Positions 9,427-16,462 of a stretch of 64,000 bases of DNA are shown piece after piece. This DNA comes from CBDFHC01 sp965247585 (lineage in GTDB: Bacteria; Chloroflexota; Dehalococcoidia; Lucifugimonadales; GCA-2712585): contig CBDFHC010000004.1 of assembly GCA_965247585.1 (NCBI GenBank), positions 186,001-250,000 of the forward strand, read 5' to 3'. How positions within the stretch are numbered: position 1 is the stretch's first letter; each line of letters begins with the position of its first letter. The position numbers and the translations under genes are program-made. The notes under the pieces were generated by a model. The model did not search any database, was not told where the DNA came from, and saw only the letters and a list, made by a program, of their open reading frames with translations.

Positions 9427-10646
9427 GTACTCAGTCAACTCGGTTTTGGTAATTGTTTAAGAAAACATCTAAGGTTGCTACCCTTTTTTAGGAGTGTTGA
9501 CGTAGGAGGGTGGCAGCCATGGGACGAGAACGGTATGTGGTCCGGTTGGAAAGGGAAGAACGAGACCAGTTGGAACGACTGATTCGCGGGGGAAAGAGCC
9601 CAGCGCGAAAGGTTGCCCGGGCCCGTATTCTGCTAAAGGCAGATACGGGCTGGGGGGTGATGCGCATCGTGGAGGCGCTGGACACGTCTGCGGGTACGGT
9701 GTGCCGTACCAAGCGGCGGTACCTGGAGGGAGGACTGAAGCGGGCCTTGGAGGAAGATCCTCGGCCAGGACATCCGACCAAACTGGATGAGCGGGGGGAA
9801 GCGCACCTGATTGCCCTGGCGTGCAGCGAGGCCCCTCCAGGCCATGACCACTGGACCCTGCGGCTCCTGGCAAACAAGGTGGTGGAGTTGGGGCTGGCGC
9901 CCTCCATGTCCCACGAGGGAATTCGCAAGCGGTTGAAAAAAACAGTCTCAAGCCGTGGCAGAAGAAGGAGTGGTGTATTCCCCAGGTGAGCGCCGAGTTT
10001 GTGGCGTGTATGGAGGATGTGCTGGACCTTTACGCGGAACCCTATGACCCAGAGCGCCCGGTGGTCTGTTTCGACGAGACCTCCAAGCAGTTGCTGGCGG
10101 AAAAGAGGTCTCCGATCCCGCCCAAGCCGGCACGACGGGAGCGATACGATTACGAGTACCAGCGCAATGGCACCCGAAACCTGTTCATGCTGTGCGAGCC
10201 CCTGGCGGGCTGGAGGCATGTGGCAGTGACCGAACGTCGTACCATGGTGGACTTCGCTCAGCAGATGCGGTGGCTGGCCGATGAAGCTTACCCAGCGTCC
10301 GAGAAGATCCGGGTGGTGCTGGACAACCTCAACACCCACAAACCAGCTTCCCTCTACGAAACCTTCGAGCCCAAGGAGGCTAGGCGAATACGCAAACGCT
10401 TGGAGTTTCACTACACTCCCAAGCACGGTAGTTGGCTCAACATGGCAGAGATCGAGTTCAGTGTCTTGGCCAGGCGAGTCCTGCGCCGGCGTATTGCCGA
10501 TGAAGAGACTTTGAGTGGCGAGATCGCGGCCCTGGAGGCAGAACGAAACCAAGCCGGAGCAACCATTGACTGGAGATTCTCCACTGTGGACGCCCGAGTC
10601 AAGCTTCACCATCTCTATCCTGCCAACAATTAGGTTGACTGAGTAC
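9427..10646 (+). mobile_element. IS630-family insertion sequence
   Basis: A 16-bp perfect inverted repeat (CTAGTACTCAGTCAAC at 9424-9439, reverse complement at 10634-10649) brackets one transposase. The TA at each end (9425-9426 and 10647-10648) matches the TA target duplication of the IS630/Tc1 group. The element sits between two minus-strand genes of a metal-resistance-like operon. Confidence 0.88.
9510..10633 (+). CDS. IS630 transposase, split by a -1 frameshift
   Basis: Two overlapping frames, 9510-9989 (N-terminal HTH domain) and 9986-10633 (DDE domain). Reading -1 at the A7 run at 9936-9942 joins RKRLKK to NSLKPWQKKEWCIPQVSAEF and gives a continuous IS630 transposase of about 370 aa. 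The run suggests programmed slippage, but a plain indel is also possible. Catalytic residues are in the second part: D in VVCFDETSK, D in VVLDNLNTHK, E in NMAEIEFSV. Confidence 0.85.
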
Positions 10647-10804
10647 TAGACCCACGACGGCAGGCACTAACAAACAGCAGGCAATGGGGATTACGACGAC
10701 CAGGAACCCCACGGTACGCCCCTTTCTAGGTGTGATGGCTGAGAGATAGCCAGCTTGTGGGTCTCGCTACCCGAACTTAAGACCTTTGGCATAGCTTGCT
10801 AGAC

Positions 10805-11155
10805 CTAAAATGGCCTGGCTCCGAGCAGACCTGTGAATCTAAGACCCCATAGCACGAGCGCCAGAACGGTGGAACCCACCAAGGCAACACCGGCCCTGCG
10901 GCGCCCGGAAGAGCGCCAGCTCCCACGGTGGGATAGCTCCAGGTACCAACCTCTGGCAAGCATGACCAGGGTCAACGCGAGAAAGGGCCAAGTGAGCACC
11001 CGCAACGCGGGCGCAATGGCCAACCCGGCGGAGGAACCCCCCAAAAGGCCGAGCAAGCCCGGAACTACTCATCACCAGGGAAGAGGCAGCAGTCCACTCA
11101 GTGTGGCCACGAAGGGCTTTTCGATTGCCGCGAGCTTCAGGATGTTCTTGCTCAT
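10805..11155 (-). CDS. MerT-like membrane protein with in-frame TGA-TGA at the Cys-Cys position (selenoprotein candidate or pseudogene)
   Basis: The ATG at 11155 overlaps the stop of the upstream GDCCVxC gene (ATGA). The frame reads MSKNILKLAAIEKPFVATL, SGLLPLPW, then TGA TGA (11074-11069), then VVPGLLGLLGGSSAGLAI, and runs on without other stops to 10805 (116 codons). MerT proteins have a Cys-Cys pair at this point in the first transmembrane helix, followed by xGPLxLxxLGxSxA. A helix LTWPFLALTLVMLARGWYLE and a later one near RAGVALVGSTVLALVLWGL complete the membrane protein. Both Cys positions are UGA, which fits selenocysteine; two adjacent nonsense mutations are less likely but possible. 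The gene is otherwise intact. Confidence 0.65.
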
Positions 11156-11364
11156 GCTGCGCTTTCCAATGTCTTTAGTTGCTCAGGCGGACAAGCAACG
11201 TCAGCGAAAGAGCAGAACACACAGCAGTCCCCTTGCTTCGGTTTCAAGACCGTCCTGCATTTCTTACACTGGTAGAAAAATTGGCAGGCATCTGCCGGCA
11301 TATCCTCCTGCTCCGAATGCCCGCACTCCGGACAGGTGATGTTAGCCTGGGTTACTAATACCAT
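11152..11364 (-). CDS. GDCCVxC-domain small metal-binding protein
   Basis: 70 aa from ATG 11364, which has AGGAGG directly upstream; an in-frame start at 11385 is less likely. Cys pairs ITCPECGH and YQCKKC, then KQGDCCVFCSFADVACPP, match the GDCCVxC family, some members of which are selenoproteins. This one has Cys at all positions. It lies in a MerR-controlled operon between the regulator and the MerT-like gene and overlaps the latter by 4 bp, so a role in binding or handling a thiophilic metal such as Hg is likely but not proven. Confidence 0.85.
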   Translation of the reverse strand: MVLVTQANITCPECGHSEQEDMPADACQFFYQCKKCRTVLKPKQGDCCVFCSFADVACPPEQLKTLESAA

Positions 11365-11385
11365 TCCTACCTCCTGGTTTGGCAC

Positions 11386-11841
11386 TTATTGCCTGGGCTT
11401 GAGACTCGGCGGCCAATCCCTGCTAATTTGCAGCCCTGCCATCTCGCTATCCTCGATGATCGAGCAAATGTAGCCGCCTTCCGATTTACAGTCGACCAGT
11501 GTGCCCGAACCATCCCGGAGAACGATTAGTTCTCTCCGAAAAGCCTGAAGATCCGCAACTGCGCTATCCAGTTGAGCTAGTTTCGAATCTAGAAGCGACC
11601 GCACGTGCACACACGTTGGTTCCTTGCAGTCGTGCAGTTGCAGGATGCCATTGATTTCTTCCAAGGAAAGGCCCAGCCGCTTGGCTTTAAGAATGAAGCT
11701 CAACCTTTCGGTGTCCGACTCGCCGTATATACGGTAGCCAGACGGGGTCCTTGAAGGGGCGGGCAGAAGTCCCTGCAGCTCATAGAAGCGGACGGCTTTT
11801 GTGGTCACTCCAACTTCTCTTGCCAGTTGTCCGATTTTCAC
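11386..11841 (-). CDS. MerR-family heavy-metal-responsive regulator
   Basis: 151 aa. The N-terminal winged HTH (MKIGQLAREVGVTTKAVRFYE, with PSRTPSGYRIYGESDTERL) is followed by a dimerisation helix and Cys residues at HDCKEPTCVHVRSLLDSKL and DCKSEGGYICSIIE. This resembles metal-sensing members such as MerR/ZntR/CadR-like proteins of actinobacteria and Chloroflexota. The metal is unknown, but MerT-like and GDCCVxC genes follow directly, so Hg is the first guess. It is probably autoregulated through the promoter just upstream. Confidence 0.88.
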   Translation of the reverse strand: MKIGQLAREVGVTTKAVRFYELQGLLPAPSRTPSGYRIYGESDTERLSFILKAKRLGLSLEEINGILQLHDCKEPTCVHVRSLLDSKLAQLDSAVADLQAFRRELIVLRDGSGTLVDCKSEGGYICSIIEDSEMAGLQISRDWPPSLKPRQ

Positions 11842-11869
11842 TGGTACACTCCGAAGGAACGGTTAATAA

Positions 11870-11901
11870 ATTGTAAACCTTCCAGTGAAGGGTAAAGTCA
11901 A
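11870..11901 (-). promoter_or_regulatory. MerR-type promoter/operator
   Basis: On the minus strand TTGACT (-35, 11901-11896) and TACAAT (-10, 11875-11870) are separated by 20 bp, longer than the usual 17. The spacer holds the dyad ACCCTTCACTGGAAGGTT. This is the hallmark layout of promoters activated by MerR-family DNA distortion. It lies 29 bp ahead of the merR-like start. Confidence 0.75.
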
Positions 11902-12111
11902 GGACCTGTCCAAGTGGAGACTCAAGCAGACGAAGAATTGAACGGGCTTTGACATTAGGGGAGAGGTCCGAGGGACTGAGGTTAGCCGAGCAAACTAGGC
12001 AGGGCGCTGTAATTGCTGGGACGATGGCCCGCGAGATGCGGTTGAAGTTGGCTTGACAGGTGTGGGTGTGCTATCCTTTTGGTTACGGATTGACGCCTGG
12101 GATAGGATAAG

Positions 12112-12327
12112 ATGGGTCTGTTGAGGATAGGCGGCCTTGGGTTCCCGGAGCTGGGGATTATCCTGGCGATTCTGCTGGTGCTGTTCGGCGCAGGGCGGCT
12201 GCCGCAGATTGGCGGATCGTTAGGTAAAGGGCTACGCTCGTTCAAGCGGGGGATTGAGGGGAGGTCGGACGAGGGGGAGTCGGCGGAGACGACGGAGAAG
12301 AGCTCGGTGACCCCGGAGGAGAAGTAG
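12112..12327 (+). CDS. tatA: Sec-independent protein translocase TatA/E
   Basis: 71 aa with the classic single N-terminal helix (PELGIILAILLVLFGAGRLP), the FG hinge, an amphipathic helix (LPQIGGSLGKGLRSFKRGI) and an acidic tail. TatA forms the pore for folded, twin-arginine proteins in the membrane. It is a monocistron ended by a strong terminator. tatB and tatC lie 0.6 kb away on the other strand. Confidence 0.93.
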   Translation: MGLLRIGGLGFPELGIILAILLVLFGAGRLPQIGGSLGKGLRSFKRGIEGRSDEGESAETTEKSSVTPEEK

Positions 12328-12357
12328 GACGAGAATAGTGAGACGGGCGGTTGATGG

Positions 12358-12382
12358 CCCCGGGAAGCCGGGGTCTTTTTTT
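12358..12382 (+). terminator. Rho-independent terminator of tatA
   Basis: CCCCGG-GAAG-CCGGGG stem-loop followed by TCTTTTTTT, 30 bp after the tatA stop. Confidence 0.9.
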
Positions 12383-12469
12383 ATGGGCTCGAGGAGGCGG
12401 GGGTTGGGGGTTGCGCGGGATGGACTCTCTCTACGCATCAGCCATAGCGATGGCGTTTGTTAGCAAAAC

Positions 12470-12630
12470 GGACAGCGAATCACTGGTTGGTGGTTCCCAC
12501 CCACTCCCGATTCGCTCTCGCTCATCGGTACTTCGGGACTGCACCCCTCAGCCGCAATGAAAGATTATGTCTGAGGGGCACCCTCATCCGCCACAGGCGG
12601 ACCGCCAGAAGGGGGTTTTCCCCCTTGGTG
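12470..12630. repeat. Dispersed palindromic repeat, copy B
   Basis: GCGAATCACTGGTTGGTGGT plus CCCACCCACTCCC corresponds to the head unit of the family. TGAGGGGCACCCTCA and CCAGAAGGGGG...CCCCCTTGG match the tail palindromes. An insert around 12508-12550 separates head and tail. The rest of 12,384-12,917 shows nothing else I can support. Confidence 0.7.
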
Positions 12631-12917
12631 GGTATGTTCCAATAGGACGATGTTTCTGTTTTCTTGAGAAGACTCCATGATGGCTGCGAACAGCACTACC
12701 ACGGTTGCAAATCAAGGTTGATGATAGAAGAGGACGCGAAGGGGGAACATGCTCTCCCCTCACACCCAGATTCCTCGATCCTTACGGGCGGACTCAGAAT
12801 GACATGACATTTCAGTGCGGTCATTGACCGATGAAGTAACGTGACGGGAGTCGCTCCGGCATCCAAGGTGCTATTTCCGAGGGAATGGTGGCACGGTTCG
12901 TGGCGGTGGAGGCTTAG

Positions 12918-13685
12918 TTAGGCGGGCGGGGGCTGGGGGACGGGGGAGGCGGCGGGGGCGGGGCGGCGGCCACGGACGGCGAGCCTGGAGAGGAGGATGC
13001 CGACTTCATAGAGGATGATGAGGGGGACGGCCACAGCGGTCTGGAAGATGGGGTCGATGGTGGGGGTGATGATAGCGCCAAGGACGAAGGCGATGACAAT
13101 CCAGTAGCGGCGCCAGCGGGCGAAGGCCGAGGGGGACGCGACGCCGAAGCGGGCCAGGATGTACATGACCAGAGGCGTCTCAAATACGACGCCCATCCAG
13201 AATAGCAGCCTTACCACTGTGTTTATTACGCTGCTGATCCGGATCGTGGGCAGGGCGAAGTCCGGGCCGAAGGTGACCAGGAAGTCTATGGCCGGAGGGA
13301 TAAGGACAATGTAGCTGAAGGCGGCGCCGGCGACGAAGCAGAGGAGGATGCCGGGCACGAAGGTGAAGAGGTACTTTCGCTCCCGGGAGGTGAGGCCCGG
13401 AGAGGCGAACCGTACGATCTGGTAGACGACGATTGGGAGGGCCAGGACGAGGCCGGAGTAGAGAGAGACCTTCATCATGACGCCGAACATCTCGGTAACC
13501 TCGGTGAAGACGAGGCGTCCTGGCACGTCCGTTATGGCATCGGCGGGACCGAGGAGAAACTCGATGATCTGCTCGAAGAAGACGAAGGAGACTATGGTGG
13601 TTGCGAGGACGGCCAGGGCGGCGATGGTGAGGCGGCGGCGCAGCTCATCGAGGTGGCCGCGGAGGGACATGGTCCGGTCGCTCAA
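12918..13685 (-). CDS. tatC: Sec-independent protein translocase TatC
   Basis: 255 aa, six predicted transmembrane helices, with HLDELRRRL at the N-terminus (TatC signature including the conserved Glu that contacts the twin-arginine signal) and the conserved central region. The TTG at 13685 overlaps the tatB stop by 4 bp; the ATG at 13670 is an alternative giving MSLRGHLDELRRRL. The tail is Pro/Ala-rich. Third gene of an rlmD-maf, tatB, tatC operon. Confidence 0.93.
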   Translation of the reverse strand: MSDRTMSLRGHLDELRRRLTIAALAVLATTIVSFVFFEQIIEFLLGPADAITDVPGRLVFTEVTEMFGVMMKVSLYSGLVLALPIVVYQIVRFASPGLTSRERKYLFTFVPGILLCFVAGAAFSYIVLIPPAIDFLVTFGPDFALPTIRISSVINTVVRLLFWMGVVFETPLVMYILARFGVASPSAFARWRRYWIVIAFVLGAIITPTIDPIFQTAVAVPLIILYEVGILLSRLAVRGRRPAPAASPVPQPPPA

Positions 13686-13924
13686 GGATGCTGTTCCCGG
13701 TCTTTTTGGTCATCGCGAGGGGGGTCTGGAGGCGGGCCTTGAGGGGGGTCCGGAGGCGGGTCATCCTCAAGCATGCGGCTGAACTGGCCGGTAGCATTTC
13801 GCAGCTCGCGCATGGTCTTGCCGAAGTTCCGGGCAACGTCGATAAGCCGGTTTGGGCCGAGGACGATGAAGGCGACCATGAGGATGATGAGGATTTCCAG
13901 GGGGCCGACGCCGAAGAGGTTCAT
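13682..13924 (-). CDS. tatB: TatA/TatB-family translocase subunit
   Basis: 80 aa. N-terminal helix GPLEILIILMVAFIVLGPNR, then an amphipathic helix (DVARNFGKTMRELRN), then a DPPPDPP-rich acidic tail. The GPLE start and longer amphipathic segment are nearer TatB than TatA, and the gene sits beside tatC. It overlaps the upstream methyltransferase-Maf gene by 4 bp and tatC by 4 bp, implying coupled translation. Confidence 0.82.
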   Translation of the reverse strand: MNLFGVGPLEILIILMVAFIVLGPNRLIDVARNFGKTMRELRNATGQFSRMLEDDPPPDPPQGPPPDPPRDDQKDREQHP

Positions 13925-15741
13925 GGGGATTTCTTTTCCTTCTCGACGGTGGGAAGGCAGCCCTCTGGAAGCTGAAGGGAGCGGGTGTCATAGCCAGCCT
14001 CACTAAGGAGGCCGAGGAGGGCGCAGAGGGGGAGGCCCACTACGTTGGTGTAGCAGCCTTCCACATGGGAGGCGGGGTGGAAGCCCTGGTGCTGAACGGC
14101 GTATGCGCCGGCCTTGTCTTCGGCGTCGCCGGAAGCTACGTAGGCATCAATCTCGGCATCGGAGTAGTCGCGCATGTGGACGGCGGTGCGGCAGAGGTGG
14201 GTCAGGGTGCGACCAGAGTGGGGGTCTACCAGGGCGACGCCGGTGACGACGGCATGCTCCCTGCCGCGGAGGCGGCGAAGCATCTCCCTAGCATTGTCGG
14301 GGGATGAGGGTTTGCCCAAGGAGACGCCGTCAAGAACGACGGTGGTGTCAGCGGCGACGACGGGGAGGTTGGGGTGGCGGGGGGAGACGGCGCGGGCCTT
14401 GTCCAGGGCCAGGACGGCGACCATGGCTTCGGGGTCTGTAGAGTCTATGTTTTCGTCGACGGACGGAGGGTCAGACTGGAAGGCGATGCCCAGGGATTCA
14501 AGGAGGGCGTGGCGGCGGGGTGAGGAGGAGGCGAGGACCAGGGTATCCAAGGGGCGGCGGCGGGCCAGGGTGGCGATGGATTCGACGTGATGGGTCTGAG
14601 GAAACATATCAATGGGCTGGACTTCTTCAAGATAGAATGCGCCGGCGCAGAGGAGCTTGAGGTCCCGCGCCAGGGTGGCTGGATCGCAGGAGACGTAAAC
14701 GACGCGCTGGGGGGCGAGGCGCTCCACGGCGTTGAGGGCGGCAGGGTGACAGCCTTTGCGGGGCGGGTCCAGGATGAGGGCATCGGGGCTCTCGTCAAAG
14801 GCCGCGAGGGCGTCTTCGGTGCGTCCGAGTATGAATTCGACGTTGGTGACGGCCTGGGCGTTGGCGCGGGCGTCTTCCACGGCGGCGGGAGAGTCCTCGA
14901 TGGCGATGATTTTACCGGCGTAGGGGGCGAGGAGCAGGGCAAAGGTGCCAACGCCGGCGTAGGCATCGACGATGGTCTCGGCGCCGGAGAGGTGGAGCCG
15001 CTCGCGGACGAGGTGGACGATGCGCTCTAGCTGGGCCAGGTTGACCTGGAAGAAGGAGGGGGAGGCGACGCGGAAGGAGACGCCCATGGTCTCTTCCCTG
15101 TAGTGGGTCTGGCCGGTGGGGAGGTCCGGGGCGAGGGCGGCAAGAGTAGGCTGGACCAGGTAGTCACCGGTGTTGACGCCGTAGCGGATGGAAAGCTGGG
15201 TGGTCTCCTGGCAGCGGCCCTGGAGCTTGGCGAGGATGTCATTAATGCCCTGGTGCATTAGCAAGCAGCGGTCCACCGGGACGAAGCGCCGGGCCTCGCG
15301 GTGGACGTACCCCAGGGTCCCGTTGGGGCCGATGGTGAAGCGGGCGTGGTTGCGGTAGCCAAGCTGGTCTGGCGACGGTATGACTTCCGAAACGTTGGGC
15401 TGGTGGAAACCGCCGACGCGCCGAAGGGCGTCGATGACCAGGTCCCGTTTTACGTCGAGCTGTCGAGAGTAGTCGACGTGCTGCCACTGGCAGCCGGTGC
15501 AGTCGCCGAAGTAGGGACACGGCGGTTCAACACGATTTGGCGAAGGGTCCAGGACCTGGACGACCCGGGCGGCGATGTAACCTCGCTTTTCGGCGATGAC
15601 CTCGGCGACGACGTCTTCGCCGGGGATGCCGCCGAAGACGAAGATGGTCTTGCCATCGAAATGAGCCACGGCTTCGCCCAGGCGGCCCCAGTCTTCCAGC
15701 CGCACACGAAGTCGCTCACCAACCAGTGCTGTTTTCGCCAT
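13921..15741 (-). CDS. Fusion: 23S rRNA (uracil-5) methyltransferase RlmD/RumA + Maf nucleotide pyrophosphatase
   Basis: 606 aa from ATG 15741 (MAKTALVGERLRV); the frame opens further upstream without homology. Residues 1-~400 are a TrmA/RumA-type methyltransferase: TRAM-like N-terminus, an Fe-S Cys cluster (CPYFGDCTGC), a SAM site (VDAYAGVGTFALLLA) and the nucleophile in VYVSCDPATLARDL. Residues ~408-600 are a Maf protein with SSSPRR, AADTTVVLDG, DKAGAYAVQ and NVVGLPL. Maf hydrolyses non-canonical or modified nucleoside triphosphates. I see no stop or frameshift between them, so this is one polypeptide that couples rRNA methylation with nucleotide sanitation. It leads the tatBC operon. Confidence 0.9.
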   Translation of the reverse strand: MAKTALVGERLRVRLEDWGRLGEAVAHFDGKTIFVFGGIPGEDVVAEVIAEKRGYIAARVVQVLDPSPNRVEPPCPYFGDCTGCQWQHVDYSRQLDVKRDLVIDALRRVGGFHQPNVSEVIPSPDQLGYRNHARFTIGPNGTLGYVHREARRFVPVDRCLLMHQGINDILAKLQGRCQETTQLSIRYGVNTGDYLVQPTLAALAPDLPTGQTHYREETMGVSFRVASPSFFQVNLAQLERIVHLVRERLHLSGAETIVDAYAGVGTFALLLAPYAGKIIAIEDSPAAVEDARANAQAVTNVEFILGRTEDALAAFDESPDALILDPPRKGCHPAALNAVERLAPQRVVYVSCDPATLARDLKLLCAGAFYLEEVQPIDMFPQTHHVESIATLARRRPLDTLVLASSSPRRHALLESLGIAFQSDPPSVDENIDSTDPEAMVAVLALDKARAVSPRHPNLPVVAADTTVVLDGVSLGKPSSPDNAREMLRRLRGREHAVVTGVALVDPHSGRTLTHLCRTAVHMRDYSDAEIDAYVASGDAEDKAGAYAVQHQGFHPASHVEGCYTNVVGLPLCALLGLLSEAGYDTRSLQLPEGCLPTVEKEKKSP

Positions 15742-15902
15742 GTTGTTACCTAAAGCTACTATAAAGCAGCAGGAATGGAGTGCCAAGCGAGGAGGAATGC
15801 GGCGTTGACCCCCTAGAGGGCGGGGTATACACTGAATGCGATGCAACGAGGCGGGGCGGCGGAGTATCTAAGTTAGCAGGACCAAGAAAATGGAGGAGCG
15901 GA

Positions 15903-16232
15903 ATGTCCAAACCCTTTGCAGTGACGGATGCAGATTTTCAGGAGAAGGTAGTGAACGCCGAGAAGCCGGTGCTAGTAGACTTCTGGGCCGACTGGTGCGT
16001 GCCGTGCAAGATGATAGCGCCAATAGTGGATGAACTGGCGGACGAGTTGGACGGACAGATGGAGTTTGCCAAGGTGGACGTGGACGCAAACCCGGAAACG
16101 GCGATATCGTACGGAATCCGGAGCATCCCGGCGCTGCTAGTGTTCAAGGGCGGGAAGCCGGTGGAGCAGATAATAGGCGCAATGCCGAAGGGCCAGCTTA
16201 GGCAGAAGCTGGACGCAGTACTGGAAGAGTAG
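15903..16232 (+). CDS. trxA: Thioredoxin
   Basis: 109 aa thioredoxin with FWADWCVPCK active site, the cis-Pro loop (IRSIPALLVF) and usual length. ATG 15903 has GGAGGAG 6-10 bp upstream; the longer frame from 15780 has no support. The active site is WCVPC rather than the common WCGPC. It ends 24 bp before tRNA-Sec. Confidence 0.96.
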   Translation: MSKPFAVTDADFQEKVVNAEKPVLVDFWADWCVPCKMIAPIVDELADELDGQMEFAKVDVDANPETAISYGIRSIPALLVFKGGKPVEQIIGAMPKGQLRQKLDAVLEE

Positions 16233-16255
16233 GCTCCGAAGGTCAGGACGTTAAC

Positions 16256-16351
16256 GGGAGTGGATGGGGCCCGGTGGCTCTCACGGACTTCAAATCCGCT
16301 GTATCTCGCCAAAACGGGGTAGGAGGGTTCGACTCCCTTGCGCTCCCGCCA
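16256..16351 (+). tRNA. selC: tRNA-Sec (selenocysteine, anticodon TCA)
   Basis: 96 nt with encoded CCA. The anticodon loop is CTTCAAA (anticodon TCA), the D-stem has 6 bp, a long variable arm lies at about 16299-16322, and the T-arm has GGGTTCGACTCCC. Acceptor GGGAGTG pairs with CGCTCCC, followed by the discriminator G. Length and layout match bacterial SelC. Its 3' half is duplicated at 42,997, showing use as an integration site. Its presence shows that the organism decodes UGA as selenocysteine, or did so recently. Confidence 0.93.
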
Positions 16352-16430
16352 AAGCTAAACCAGGCCAAAACGAGGCCTTAACTATAAGGGAACAGGGGTC
16401 CGATTGGACTCCTGTTTTGCGTAATTGCCG
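16284..16430. repeat. Left attachment site (attL)
   Basis: Begins inside the tRNA-Sec anticodon arm and runs through the terminator to GTAATTGCCG. Only about four substitutions distinguish it from the right copy; none fall inside the tRNA part. Confidence 0.9.
16391..16418 (+). terminator. Rho-independent terminator of tRNA-Sec
   Basis: AACAGGGGTCC-GATT-GGACTCCTGTTTT forms an 11-bp stem (one G-T pair) running into a T-stretch. The right-end copy has the perfect GGACCCC version. Confidence 0.85.
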
Positions 16431-16462
16431 ACATTTTGCCGACCAAAGTATTGAGCCTAAGC

